A stretch of 64,000 nucleotides of DNA, from contig JAMPIV010004475.1 of NCBI GenBank assembly GCA_024509875.1, forward strand, positions 310,001-374,000. The letters run 5' to 3'. The position numbers were made by a program, and so were the translations under genes. Below are positions 33,701 through 46,763 of the stretch, one piece after another (the first letter of the stretch is position 1; each line of letters starts with the position of its first letter). The notes under the pieces were generated by a model. The model ran no database searches. It was not told the origin of the DNA and saw only the letters and a program-made list of their open reading frames with translations. Origin of the DNA: Oreohelix idahoensis (Eukaryota > Mollusca > Gastropoda > Stylommatophora > Oreohelicidae).

Positions 33701-35225
33701 TGGCCCATTTAAATATCTCTAGTGATTCACTCACTATCTGTGGCGAAAGAGAGATAAGTAACTACTAGCCTCCTATATGTAGTAGATAATATCGGAGATA
33801 ATAATAGATAACTCAATAGTTCTCCAGGAAAATTCCTCTAAATAGAAGTTTAGGCTCGTGAAAGGAGTAAGAAATACCCGACAGAAACTATGGGACAGAA
33901 CTTAGAGAAAGCAATGGGTACAGATAAGGAAGAATAGATGTCTGCTCCAGATCTTTATCTCTGCCACTGCTGTCCTGAATTATCTGAGACCACTGAAAGT
34001 CAAAATAGATCTGATCCAACAATTATGTCTGACAGACTGTGGCTCGACGATGCCCCCTTCATGACGTATAGTCGAGGATTAGAATACAGTGGAAGATAAG
34101 GTATAGGTGTAAGGATAGTTGAAGTGAATTATAATAATAAGAGTGTATAAACTACTGGTCACAACGTGCTTGTTACAACATTGAAGTATGAATTGAGCAA
34201 TACTCTGTAGTTACATTATATAAATATAACGAATAGCATTTATTACATAGATTTTTGTTCAACACTTTGAGATAATATAATAATCTAAATGCAGACAAGT
34301 GATCTTGCTACACATCAAATCAAATAAATGTATTAATGAGTTTTTGTTTTCTCCAAATATTACATTTAATTAGATCATCCTTGACGGGGATTGTTGAGTG
34401 ATATTTTTTTTTTACTTTTAGAGAAATGTAATTACAAAGTCTTATGTAGAGTTAAACTTTGCATTTAAATCAGAATACAAATAGCCGTGAATTGATCAGT
34501 CCCTTAGTGTCGCCGTGGGGTTTGCCCAAGCATTATTCATGCTATTGGCAAGGTCAGATAGACGCTTAAGACAGTTCACGAGGAAGAAAATAATGTATGA
34601 ATAAAACAGACAAGAGTTCAGTAACTCGGCTCGCGTTAAATAAACGTGAGTATTTCTTTTGAGTTGTAAATAAAAGGCTTGACCAATGAAGTTAAATGAA
34701 AACAGGTTAGAGCAACGAATCAGAAGTAGCGAGAGAAACATACGACAGAATAATGACCAGAGGTCATTTGGGCAGTCCTGAGTTTGGGATTGAAGAAGCA
34801 AGGTGTGTTTTCAGTAGTCTCCAGGTAGACGGATTCTGTGGTTATACAGAAATAGCATAAATATAGAAATGTTCAGAAGATGTGTTGTCACTAGACAGTG
34901 TTCTAAATGTTTAAGAAGTTTCTTATAGACACAGTGAGTGTAGAGAGAGTATTTCGGGAGAGATTCAGTGATCTGATTGTGAGTATAAGTTGAACTTATC
35001 ATTCATACGAGTTAGATATTTACAGGAGAGGTAACACAGAAGCCCCAAGTTGATGTGTCAAACATATTTTGAGAACGTTATTGATTAGGTAACCAAAGAT
35101 GGAGATGAATGATACACAGATGGTCAAGTTTGGTACGACTATATTCGAATAAATGAATGGTGATGAATTTCATGAGGAAAACCATATTTATCATCGTGAG
35201 TTCATGATAAGTGAAGTATGAGCTA
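33701..35225. other. Non-coding stretch
   Basis: No gene supported. The open frames at 34496-34801 and 34811-35002 show no recognisable motif. Confidence 0.4.
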
Positions 35226-36127
35226 TGTGGTGGGTCGATATTACTTATATATATATTTGTGTAGCAGATGTGAAGTCAGCTATGCTAGCTCCTGAGGAAG
35301 TTTACCTTTTAACTATATGTCAGGAAACCTGTCTTGCTTCCACCAATGACTACCACCCGCTATGTATGTTATCCCCAATTTATATGTTATAATGTATGGA
35401 TGTTGTGTAGCTACGTGTCTAGGGTATATGCAATGCATGTGCAGAAAATAACAACAACCACACTTTAAGGTTAATAAACAATTAAGTAAACAACTCCCTA
35501 TTGAATTTTGGTCTGAACAATTTTTTTCAAATGTATTAAGTATAATTGAGTTGATTCATAAAAAACATTAAGATTAAACATTTATATACAGTTACACACA
35601 ATCTAGTTTCACTACTAAAGTCTTTTTATTTCTGACTAGGAAGTGTTCTTGTTGTAATACTCTAGTCCAAACTAAAGCACATATTTTGGGGAATCACTAC
35701 TGTCATCATTTTATTTAATCTGGTTGAAATATCAAATTGTGGAGAATAGTTCAGTGAATTCACAAGGCCCCAAAACACAGGGCTTATCTTAAGATAGGTG
35801 TCGAAAATTCTGCGATGTCCTGGTTATAAGTCTTCCTCCTCACAGCACTGCTCAGCTTTCAGGATTCAAGATAAGGTAGGGCCCTCAAATCATATGGCCT
35901 CGAACAGGTACCAGGGTTGAACAACAACGTGACTGGCTCACTTCAGTTTCACACCCAGAAACTCTGGAAGTAGAGGATTAATTTCCCCTCAAAATAATAT
36001 TCTGACCTATCTCCATTTGTAACAGTTTTGCAGATATCAACCAATCAAAAATCAGAACATAATACATAAATAATTATTTTCCCCCTCGGGTAGTGTGCTC
36101 TATTATCATTAAATATCTCAAACATAT

Positions 36128-36179
<52 letters not shown>

Positions 36180-37280
36180 CCTAGTCCTAATACAATATTA
36201 TAATTTCATAAATACATTCAGGTAATAACATGGATTACATAAAGATGGCCAGTGATTTTCTGGCTATACTTAAACATTATTCATTAAAGTCTTTTCCCTT
36301 ATTAATCTCTCTTTATCCCAACTTTTAAGTAAAACTGCAAGGATTTTATTAAGTTCTTTCCCCACAATGATAATATCTTTCTTAGCAACTCGGTGAAACA
36401 ATACAAAGTTTGATGTTAACTTTACTCTTTATATAAATTTATATGTTCTTTTATCTCCCAAAGTACAAGCAAAGCTGTAGGGCTTTTACATGAAGCTATA
36501 AGATTATCTAACCCCATTTAATGAGTGTACGTAACATGTTGAAATGGCACTTGTACGACTGGGACTCTCCCCTTCAAATATTCATTCATAATCAATATGG
36601 CAAACACATTTTCAAATACAATAATAATTATATAAATGTTGGTCTTGCCTCAATATGGCTAGCTTCAGTAAAGAAATCCCAGGCACGTCTTTATATGTCT
36701 TCATTCTACCATATCGCTAGTATTATCTAAGTCATGTTAATCCAGAATGAAAATATTTACTTATTCTACCGTTTTGTCATCTAATGCATAAGGTTTCACA
36801 CTTCTAGCTATTATTTTTACCCTTTTCGTCTTTCCTTTATATTTATTCAAATAACATATCTTTCTTTCTACAGTAGGCTAAAATATTTAGACTAACGCAT
36901 ATTATATATTTAACAACTAATTAGTAGCATTTTAATCTTCATTTCTAGTCTTTATTTTTCCTATCGCTCGTTTAGGCCATTTAGTTTCAGTTTAGACATT
37001 CAAACAGGGTCTATGCATTTCCCCCGTTCTCTCCCTTGTCTTTTCCAAGAAATACACGATTTCTAACTACACTAACTTTCACGCATGCATTTTGGGTAAG
37101 GCTTGCAAGTCTGTAACGTCACATTGGCATTTTCAACTATCGGCGTTTTACGCGTTAACCCTTTAGGAACCGAGAAATAAAACTAGTCTTTTGGTGGTGT
37201 GGTAATACCTATGTTATTTTTTATACCTACAAACTACTAGATGCTATATTTTGATCGGTGAAATATCGGATATCATCACA
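35226..37280 (-). repeat. Element A 3' LTR (minus sense)
   Basis: 2055 bp, TGTGGTGGG...ATCACA on the plus strand. A T run of about 51 bases (36129-36179) lies inside. Lacks the 294-bp segment present in the other LTR. On the minus strand the sequence just before it (gtggggagatg) is a plausible polypurine tract. Confidence 0.93.
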
Positions 37281-37399
37281 CATCTCCCCACTTAAGAACA
37301 TGCTTGTAAAGCGAGTTCAAAATCCGAGATTCACATAGATCAAATTAACTTATTTGGCCTTATGACTCCCCTGAGTTTCTTCCAAAGGATGTCTACTCA

Positions 37400-37785
37400 G
37401 AAAATCCGCTCCCACATTCAGCGAACCGGTATGTCCTCAATGGAAAACGAATAAGGTTGGATTAGTAACGACCACCTTAATAAATCGGGCGTTTTCATGC
37501 TTAGCCTGTGATAAAAATACGAGGGGCTGATGATCCGTTTGGACCACAAATGTTCTACCATAAAGATAGATCTGGAACTTTTTTTATAGCCCAGATTAAA
37601 GCTAGACATTCTTTCTCACTTGTTGAGTAGTTTTGCTCCGCTTTATTCAGCTTGCGGCTAGCATAAGCGACTGGGTTCAGCTCCCCCTTTTTTGAATTGG
37701 ACCGTTGCAACAATGTAGCCCCTAATCCTACGTTGCTAGCGTCCGTTCTTACCACAAATTCCTGAGTCAAATCAGGCAATTTCAA
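37400..37785 (-). pseudogene. RNase H of element A
   Basis: The frame 37785-37555 carries FVVRTDASNVGLGATLLQ (first catalytic Asp), NPVAYASRKLNKAEQNYSTSE and EKECLAL (Glu). A frameshift near 37570 leads to continued homology, with a TDHQPL-type block and a final GADFLSR-type block in other frames. It removes RNA from the RNA:DNA hybrid during reverse transcription. It sits at the very end of pol, about 120 bp from the LTR, as expected when integrase lies upstream. Confidence 0.85.
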
Positions 37786-37909
37786 AATAGGCTTGCTAGT
37801 GAGTTTTTCTCCTTTAACTCTTGATACGCCGATTCACATTGAGCAGACACACACAATTTTATCTGGATTTCCTTTGCGAGTTAAATCCGTTAGAGGAGCA
37901 CATATAGAG

Positions 37910-38851
37910 TTAAAATTTTTTTATGTACTTCTGATAAAATCCACATAGCGACACAAACGATCTCACGTCCTTCTTGGTCTGTGGTCTAGGTGCCCTCTGT
38001 AATTTCTCCAGGTTCTTGGGGTCAGGGGTCATGTTACCCTGATATATCGTATGTCCCAAGAACTCCAACTCTTTACAACCAATATAGCATTTGGTTGGTC
38101 TCGCAGTCAAATTTGCCTCTCTGAGCCTATCAAATAGCATCGTCAAAGAGTTAATGTGTTCCTCAAATGTTTCTGTGGCAATGAGGATGTCATCCATGAA
38201 ATTCGTTATACATGGATTTTTTAGTGGATCCAACAATTTTCTCATCATTCTTGAGAACACACTCGGAGCATTTTTCAACCCAAACGGCAACATGTTGAAT
38301 TCATAATGTCCATCCGAGGTGCTAAATGCTAAATAAGATCTGACCTCAGGCTTTACTGGAATTTGATAATAGCCCTTGCTAAGATCCACCTTAGAAAAAT
38401 ATTTTGCCTTATTCAGCCTGGCAAACAGCTGATTTGGGTCAGGTAATGGATCCACCTGATTCTCTGTGACAGCATTCAGTTTTCTGTAATCTATACACAG
38501 ACGATGTTCCCCAGAGGGTTTCCTCAGCAAAACCACACTGGAGCTGTAAGGAGATTCACTGTGAGAGATAATCCCTTCTTTTAACAAATAATCTATCTCC
38601 TTCTTCAATGCTTGTTCCTTAGCGAACGGAATCGTATAGGCCCTCATACAGATAGGTGTTGGGTCTATTAATTGCATATCATACTCCAACAAATGGGTGT
38701 GCCCCGGTTTATCCGTTAACACATCTGTATGTTCTGTTAGAACCTTTTGAACCTGTTCCCTCTGTTTCTTAGTCAGGTGCTTACTGACTTTCACCTGTAC
38801 AGGTGTTTCACATGGTTTTAAGGGGGTATTCCTGCGAGGTGAGTGGTTCAT
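37910..38851 (-). pseudogene. Reverse transcriptase of element A
   Basis: 313-codon uninterrupted frame. N-terminal linker, then KEGIISHSESPYSSSVVLL, HRLCIDYRKLNAVTE, FSKVDLSKGYYQIPV (catalytic Asp), FNMLPFGLKNAPSVFSRMM, FMDDILIATE (the YxDD box as FMDD) and ELEFLGHTIYQGNMTPDP, ending SFVSLCGFYQKYIKKF in the connection region. All Ty3/gypsy hallmarks are kept. Integrase lies directly upstream (high coordinates) and RNase H downstream. It is separated from its neighbours by frameshifts, so it is pseudogenic only as part of the polyprotein. Confidence 0.93.
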
Positions 38852-39150
38852 TTTTCATTTGGGTTGCAATGGACAAGGCCAGTAAAGGTGTCCCTTCCTG
38901 GTTTTCTCTCTCGAGATACTTCTTTAGGAGGTTTACATGATATATTTTCTCCTTTCCTTTCTTGTCTATTTTATAATTGGTTCTAGATATCTTTTCTAGA
39001 ACGGTGTATGGACCTTGCCATCCAATTTGCAACTTGTTACTACTGGCGGGAAGTAAAAGAAGCACCTTCTCTCTCCCACCTTTATTTCTTTATCTTTCGC
39101 TTTTTTATTAAAGTATGCAGCATGTTTCTTCCTGGCTTGTCTGAGGTTAT
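38808..39150 (-). pseudogene. Integrase C-terminal region of element A
   Basis: The frame 39065-38808 has LLLLPASSNKLQIGWQGPYTVLEKISRTNYKI and YHVNLLKKYLERE, the GPY/F-type C-terminal module of Ty3/gypsy integrases. Frameshifted from the main integrase frame near 39150-39070 and overlapping the start of the reverse transcriptase frame in another phase. Confidence 0.88.
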
Positions 39151-40997
39151 CATTTGCAAGTTTCCAGCCAGTTTTTTAGACGAGTGGGCAGTTCGTTCAC
39201 ATACGCATATGATGAGGTAACAGTCTCTTCTGCCTTCTCATCGGTCCACGTCCTCAATAGGGCTTTCCAATGGACCCCTTTTATTGGCCTCCCAAATAAC
39301 AGGGTTGCGGGTGCCACCCCGGTTGAACTGTGTGGAACTTCCCGGTACGCAAACAACGCAGCGGGCAACAATTGGTCCCACGTATCAGGTTTTTCATGGG
39401 CCAGCTTTCTCAGGATGGAAATGAGAGTCCCATTGAACCTCTCCCCCTGGCCGTTCCCTTGGGGGTGATACGGACTACAATGAAAATGCTTGGCCTGGAA
39501 GATCCTAAATACCTCTTCTGTTAGTCTCCCCTTGAACTGTGAGCCGTTATCAGTCAAGATTTGGTGAGGGAAACCTAACCTCGTGAATATTGTGAGTAAT
39601 GCCTCTGCCACATGCTTCGAATCAATTGATGACAGGGCTACCGCCTCTCCCCACATGGAACATGTGTCCACCAGAGTCAGAATGTAACTGTTCCTCCTCG
39701 TTGTCCGAGTGAGAGGTCCCACAATGTCCACCGCAACTCTCTCAAAAGGTGTTCCCACTATGGGCATTTCCCCTAGAGTTGCTGGGGCAGTCCAATGCTT
39801 TGGAGCTACCCGTTGGCATTCTGGACATGATTTTACATATCTTTTTATATCCTCAGTTATTCCTGGCCAGAAATAATGACAAGCTATGCGCTGACCTGTA
39901 GCGCTGATCCCCATATGACCACTGAAGGGAATAGCATGTCCTAATTCCATCACCTTCTCCCTATATGCCTTGGGAAGGACCAGCTGTCCGTGACCATTGG
40001 ATCCAGTTCCAGCCTTCCTATATAACAATTTATTTTTCATATAATATTCTCCTTTGTTTGGAGGTGTATGGCATTTAGGTAATTTTTTATAACACAGCTT
40101 GAGTGACCTATCTTCAGCTTGTGCCTTCCTCATCTCCTCTGGATGAGTATTTATAGGTTCATCTTCCTCCTTCCTTGACTGTGACCTGGTCTGCACTGTT
40201 GCCATAATCACAGGTCTCTTGGGATTCCCCAAGAAGACATAACGACATCCCAATATTAGAGGGTATATGGGTTCGTTTATAACTGCTGCTTTGATGATCC
40301 CTTCCACATAACGAGTTTTCACCTCTATCCTAGCTACGGGAAGTGTCATGGTTGCTATATCCTTAGTCGCCCCTTGTATCTCCACTGTCTCTGTGGTATA
40401 CTGATCTGGGTTCACTAGGTGCGAACTGACGACTGAATCATAATCTAGACCTGTATCATAAAGGCACCTTATGGTGACCCCATTACATACAACGTCCTCA
40501 CATACTGGGGGGTGATAGGGCTCATGTGGCTTAATAGGTTTTGCCTTTACTCCCTTGTTCCCAGTTTTCATTGCAGCAAAGGTGGAAGGTTTTCTTTTAC
40601 AGTCATGGGTGTCATGGCCATCCCTCTTACACCATTTACAATATTTCTTTCCCTGGTTAACAGGTTTTCTTTCATTATATTGAGGGTTTCTGTCACGTTG
40701 TTCGTACCTGGACCTATCATAATATGGTTTATTCTTGTTAAACTTATCTCTATTGTCATATTTGTTCTGAGGTTGAATTTGGGGACCCTTATTATGATCT
40801 ATATGTTTCTTTGCTCCTGCCAACTCTGACTGGGCTGCTAGATATCTCTCAGCTACATTTAAAATATCCACCAGTCTCTCTGCACCCTGTTCTGTGAGAA
40901 ACTTTCTCAAGTCTGGAGCCATGGACTCTCTAACCTGCTCCATCATAACCATTTCCTTTAAATCTTGGGTTTTCCCCAGAGCAGTCCATTTCTCCAA
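39150..40997 (-). pseudogene. Nucleocapsid, protease and integrase of element A
   Basis: 615-codon frame. Residues about 20-60 finish the SCAN-like capsid (MMEQVRESMAPDLRKFLTEQ). A zinc knuckle has C120, C123, H128, C133 (CX2CX4HX4C). The aspartic protease has DTG at 181-183 followed by Leu, and ILGCRY near 248. Integrase: zinc-binding segment at about 354-394 (...HYFWPG...CPECQR), Asp424 (VAVDIVG), Asp483 (LTDNGSQF) and Glu519 (GERFNG); Asp483 and Glu519 are separated by 35 residues, the D,D-35-E signature. Integrase inserts the cDNA into the genome. Position before reverse transcriptase is the odd feature. No internal stop. Confidence 0.94.
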
Positions 40998-41829
40998 ATA
41001 GGTCTCTCTAGTCGGGCCGAGAACTGGTGGTAGGTCTCCCCTGTGAGTAATTTAGCCTGTCTAAATTTCTTCCTATAAAATTCACAGTTTTTCTCGTATC
41101 TGACCAATAGTGCATGTTTAAGAATGTCATAATCGTCTTGGTCATCTTTACTGAGCTTGGAAAATACTTCATAAGAATTTCCTTTAAGTCCCTGGGATAC
41201 TTTAAGGCTCCACTTATCCTTCTCCAACCCATATGTTGTAGCTAAACTTTCAAAACGGCTAAGGAAGGACTCAATATCATCGTCTTTCTCAATAAAAGGA
41301 TCCAAATGAAACCCCATGGCTGATGAGGAGGCCCCCTGGCTTGCAGCTGAGTCGGAAGTGGATGGGCTAGTTCCATTTTCAGGAGCATGGCCTTGTAACT
41401 CTAACTCTCTTAGTCGTAACTCATGCTCCCGCTGTAACCTTTTATCTTCTGCTTCCCTTTCAGCAGCCAGTCTTTTGTCTTCCCTTTCTGCCTCCAACCT
41501 CTTTTCTTCTTTCTCTCGTTCCGCCTCCCTCTGTAGACGTTTTTCCTCCTTCTCAGCCTCAAGTTTCTTTCCTCCAACTGCAGCCTCTTAATCTCAGCCT
41601 CCCGATCAGCCTCTAATTTCTTAAGTTCTCTAGCATCTTCTAACATAATTCGTTTCTCCTCCGCCAATCTATCAGCCTCTAATTTCTTAGCCTCCCTAGC
41701 ATCTTCCCTTTCTCTGGCTATATATTTATCAACCTCTGCTGTAACATAATCAATTAAAATCTGTCCCTCCATACCCATTTCCTTCGCAGTCTGCACAGCA
41801 GAAGATCTGTACTTGGCCAATTCTGCCAT
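40958..41829 (-). pseudogene. Gag (N-terminal, coiled-coil and capsid) of element A
   Basis: The ATG at 41829-41827 opens MAELAKYRSSAV, matching the Gag starts of B (MAERAKLRAML) and G (MADMAKLRAAW). A long Glu/Arg/Lys-rich coiled coil follows. A one-base shift near 41570 moves the frame to 41497-40958, which continues the coiled coil (DKRLAAEREAEDKRLQREHE), then a Ser-rich linker and capsid (DPFIEKDDDIESFLSRFESL, GLEKDKWSLKVSQGLKG, ARLE). A second shift near 41015 leads into the nucleocapsid-protease frame. Gag would build the particle. Confidence 0.9.
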
Positions 41830-41984
41830 CTTAATATTCTAACCAATGTGATTTAAATAAACCAAAATATCTAATTAATCTCTAATTAACAGGACAACAC
41901 AGAGCAATGTCAATTCACCAAAACCTCCACTTATTTACTTATTATATAACTTTGGAAATCCCGAAACGAGCCAACCCCACTATA

Positions 41985-44316
41985 TGTGGTGGGTCGATAT
42001 TACTTATATATATATTTGTGTAGCAGATGTGAAGTCAGCTATGCTAGCTCCTGAGGAAGTTTACCTTTTAACTATATGTCAGGAAACCTGTCTTGCTTCC
42101 ACCAATGACTACCACCCGCTATGTATGTTATCCCCAATTTATATGTTATAATGTATGGATGTTGTGTAGCTACGTGTCTAGGGTATATGCAATGCATGTG
42201 CAGAAAATAACAACAACCACACTTTAAGGTTAATAAACAATTAAGTAAACAACTCCCTATTGAATTTTGGTCTGAACAATTTTTTTCAAATGTATTAAGT
42301 ATAATTGAGTTGATTCATAAAAAACATTAAGATTAAACATTTATATACAGTTACACACAATCTAGTTTCACTACTAAAGTAGTCTTTTTTATTTCTGACT
42401 AGGAAGTGTTCTTGTTGTAATACTCTAGTCCAAACTAAAGCACATATTTTGGGGAATCACTACTGTCATCATTTTATTTAATCTGGTTGAAATATCAAAT
42501 TGTGGAGAATAGTTCAGTGAATTCACAAGGCCCCAAAACACAGGGCTTATCTTAAGATAGGTGTCGAAAATTCTGCGATGTCCTGGTTATAAGTCTTCCT
42601 CCTCACAGCACTGCTCAGCTTTCAGGATTCAAGATAAGGTAGGGCCCTCAAATCATATGGCCTCGAACAGGTACCAGGGTTGAACAACAACGTGACTGGC
42701 TCACTTCAGTTTCACACCCAGAAACTCTGGAAGTAGAGGATTAATTTCCCCTCAAAATAATATTCTGACCTATCTCCATTTGTAACAGTTTTGCAGATAT
42801 CAACCAATCAAAAATCAGAACATAATACATAAATAATTATTTTCCCCCTCGGGTAGTGTGCTCTATTATCATTAAATATCTCAAACATATGTTTTGTTTT
42901 TTTTTTTTTTTTTTTTTTTTTTTTCTAGTCCTAATACAATATTATAATTTCATAAATACATTCAGGTAATAACATGGATTACATAAAGATGGCCAGTGAT
43001 TTTCTGGCTATACTTAAACATTATTCATTAAAGTCTTTTCCCTTATTAATCTCTCTTTATCCCAACTTTTAAGTAAAACTGCAAGGATTTTATTAAGTTC
43101 TTTCCCCACAATGATAATATCTTTCTTAGCAACTCGGTGAAACAATACAAAGTTTGATGTTAACTTTACTCTTTATATAAATTTATATGTTCTTTTATCT
43201 CCCAAAGTACAAGCAAAGCTGTAGGGCTTTTACATGAAGCTATAAGATTATCTAACCCCATTTAATGAGTGTACGTAACATGTTGAAATGGCACTTGTAC
43301 GACTGGGACTCTCCCCTTCAAATATTCATTCATAATCAATATGGCAAACACATTTTCAAATACAATAATAATTATATAAATGTTGGTCTTACCGAAATAT
43401 CGAATTTTTTCACTATGTAAGTTAATTACAGGCCATAAATGGTCACACAAGATCTCCTGCTGAATAACAGAACAGCGAAGGCATCTGATCACACTTGTCT
43501 GTAAACGTTATTAACTTTACATGTGAAAGTTTAAATTGAAAGTGGCAAGGAACGCTCGTCTTTCTGAGTATTTATTTCACTTTCTTAGTTATGCTCAGCA
43601 ACCAATCAGGTGACTTCCGTTCCTACGCGTCTATTTTCAAAAGTTAACCTACAATTTTCAAATCAGGAGACACCCCTTTCTATTGCCTCAATATGGCTAG
43701 CTTCAGTAAAGAAATCCCAGGCACGTCTTTATATGTCTTCATTCTACCATATCGCTAGTATTATCTAAGTCATGTTAATCCAGAATGAAAATATTTACTT
43801 ATTCTACCGTTTTGTCATCTAATGCATAAGGTTTCACACTTCTAGCTATTATTTTTACCCTTTTCGTCTTTCCTTTATATTTATTCAAATAACATATCTT
43901 TCTTTCTACAGTAGGCTAAAATATTTAGACTAACGCATATTATATATTTAACAACTAATTAGTAGCATTTTAATCTTCATTTCTAGTCTTTATTTTTCCT
44001 ATCGCTCGTTTAGGCCATTTAGTTTCAGTTTAGAAATTCAAACAGGGTCTATGCATTTCCCCCGTTCTCTCCCTTGTCTTTTCCAAGAAATACACGATTT
44101 CTAACTACACTAACTTTCACGCATGCATTTTGGGTAAGGCTTGCAAGTCTGTAACGTCACATTGGCATTTTCAACTATCGGCGTTTTACGCGTTAACCCT
44201 TTAGGAACCGAGAAATAAAACTAGTCTTTTGGTGGTGTGGTAATACCTATGTTATTTTATACCTACAAACTACTAGATGCTATATTTTGATCGGTGAAAT
44301 ATCGGATATCATCACA
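41985..44316 (-). repeat. Element A 5' LTR (minus sense)
   Basis: 2332 bp, same ends as the left LTR, with an extra 294 bp at 43391-43684. The extra segment includes CCAATCA (near 43603) and on the minus strand ends with a TTCGGTAAGA sequence like a splice donor. Outside it the LTRs differ by about one substitution I could see, plus short indels in homopolymers. Confidence 0.93.
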
Positions 44317-44321
44317 AGCTA

Positions 44322-45193
44322 TTTCAGAAATAGATACGACGAGTAAGCGACTGGGAGAGTCGACTTCTGTAAGAACTGCCCACATGCTCTCGCATGTAAG
44401 TATGTAGTTGGAAGACTTGATACATTTATATGAATTAAATTATGTTTTCAGGAACAGTAATAGAGGCAGATCTGACTAAGTTCGGTCAGAAAGAATAAAG
44501 GCACAAACACAATGAGTTGGAAGTGCTGATATGGAGTATTGATGTACTCAGACAAACAGGAGTAGAGTTTGAATAGACTAAACAAGTTAACTGGAGATGA
44601 TGGAATGACAAAGGGAGAATATGTATATACATGGGTTATAGAGCTTGTGCGTGAAGCAACTATGATATAATTGTATGTAAGCTCTATGATAAATTACTTG
44701 CCTTGCTGAAGAAACATTACCATATGTAAATAAATGTTTTGGTGGATAAAACATATGTTTGAGTCCATCCTTTGAGAGTTGCTGTATGTAGGCCATGTCC
44801 CTTTTTAGAACAAATTCCACTAAACGATCAGTCACTAATAACAACGGAGAAGGAATAGAACGGGTCATAGGTTGAATAAGAAGAAGAATCTCATCCAGGA
44901 ATCAACATCTCTGGCGGAGATGGCCAGTACACAAGTCCCCCATTGATAACTTGGAAGATAACCAAAAGAGATTTGTAAACTCGAGTTACATCACTAGGCC
45001 TGTCATCTGCCACCTAGTGACTCCACCAAAGTATAACCAGCCCTGTTACATACTTTGAATTGATGCCGTAACCAGTTCTACAACATCCCCACGGTTACAT
45101 TAGGACTTATCTGTGCTTTGCTGATCCTTTGGTTTGGGTGACTCTCTTTTTCTGTAAACCCCTTGCTCTGTTTCCACAATGGGCTATCGGGAC
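44322..45193. other. Spacer between elements A and B
   Basis: No gene supported. The frame at 44587-44868 shows no motif. Continuous with 34-35.2 kb before element A inserted. Confidence 0.4.
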
Positions 45194-46137
45194 TGTCGTA
45201 GATTTTATCAGATAGGTAATAAATGTTTATAGCCCTGTCTGAGCAGAGGTGATAGTGATGACAATGTGAAAGTAAGGGGTAAGAAATAGTTTTATCACGT
45301 GGTGATCGTGTAAGAGAAAGGGCAGTCTCTGGATATAATAATTTATCTAATCCAGCCTATCTGGACGACTAAATTTAAATCAGACGCACTTTCTCTTCTT
45401 GTACGAAAATACAAGTTACACTGCACTCACATGCACACAATTCTGTGACAAATACGCACAAACGTGAAAACAAACTATCAATAACATATAATGGATAGGG
45501 GGTTGACCGACACGATAACTAAAGGTTTAATAAAGTTTATTATCAATAGAAGATCACAACAATAAGCATATACATTACTAGATCATGATTTACAGACAAA
45601 ATTGCAAAAGAAGAAATTAATCAAATAGGTTCTCCCCCTCTGGTAAAGGAAAAGAAAAGACGATCCCAACAGAGGTTAATTAACCCAAAAGATCAAAAGT
45701 TAACAATAAGGTATGAAATAGTCAGTATGGGAAAAGAATAGGTTCCTAATGTAATCTATCCCGTGACTACTCAGATTAGTGAGATTAAAAAAAAAGAAAG
45801 AAGAACCCACATAAGTATATGATGTTAACAAAAAGACATAAGTTTCTTTCTCCGTTCATTCAATTCACACCCATTCAGTGGCCACTTTCAGACTTTTGCT
45901 TACCCCAGTAGTTCTCGCAGGCATTCTAAGGAAATACACTAATAAGTAATAAGACTATTTAGTGTCAAATTTAAGTTTTGCCAAATCCAGCCCCAGACTC
46001 GCCGTAGTTGCTGACTGCTAATTTCATGGGAGTCGCTAGAGTCGGTGATTTAATGTCCTGGATACAATAAGTTATCTATGCCTTCAGTTGGTTGGAGTAA
46101 GGTTCATGCGTGGTGATCGCCGACGTAGGATGAATAG

Positions 46138-46140
<3 letters not shown>

Positions 46141-46233
<93 letters not shown>
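46141..46233. repeat. (AT)n microsatellite
   Basis: About 93 bases of uninterrupted AT dinucleotide inside the element B LTR. Confidence 0.99.
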
Positions 46234-46236
<3 letters not shown>

Positions 46237-46763
46237 CCTATGTTGTTTTGCCTCAGGTGGCTGAGACGCTAGGTTAAGTTACACAAATGATGCTGACAAT
46301 ATATTTCGCCACAGCTGGCTGATGAGATTGATATAAGTAAATCTGGTAATAGTTCTGGTCCAGTTAATATTATAATTTAATGGTTCTTTTCTGGTTTCTC
46401 TCATGAAAATGAGGAAAATTGGACCACACAGGTCCCAGCAAGAAGCTCGTCAATATTAAATATCCCTGGATGCTTATAATATTACAAGTTCGTATGATCA
46501 TAAGTTCATATGGCCATAAAAAAAGCCGCTATTACTCAGGTTGATCAGCCTAGATTTTAGGAAAGAAAATATAAACCTTTAACCAAATTATCAATATCAT
46601 ATCTAACACGTGTTAAAAAAGGAACTCTTCACCACTCCGTTATAAATTAGATTTAAAACACACGTGTCTAGCTTATCCTATCGTTTTTAACGCGTGATAT
46701 GAACACTAGTCATTTAAAAAATTACATAACATGGATAGAAGTAAATAATATATACCGTCAGTA

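Larger units (their letters stand above)
35226..44316 (-). mobile_element. Gmr1-like Ty3/gypsy element A
   Basis: A 9091-bp element with LTRs at 35226-37280 and 41985-44316, both TG...CA, flanked by a perfect 5-bp duplication AGCTA (35221-35225 and 44317-44321). Read on the minus strand the order is gag, zinc knuckle, protease, integrase, reverse transcriptase, RNase H. Protein blocks are Ty3/gypsy-like but integrase precedes reverse transcriptase, the arrangement described for the Gmr1 group. The LTRs are almost identical outside one 294-bp indel and homopolymer lengths, so insertion was recent, yet the coding region has at least five frameshifts. Confidence 0.95.

Noticed and set aside
34496..35002. 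Two minus-strand frames of 101 and 63 residues
   Set aside because: No motif, no neighbour support and composition typical of A+T-rich chance frames.
44587..44868. 93-residue minus-strand frame
   Set aside because: No recognisable domain and no second copy; chance frame.
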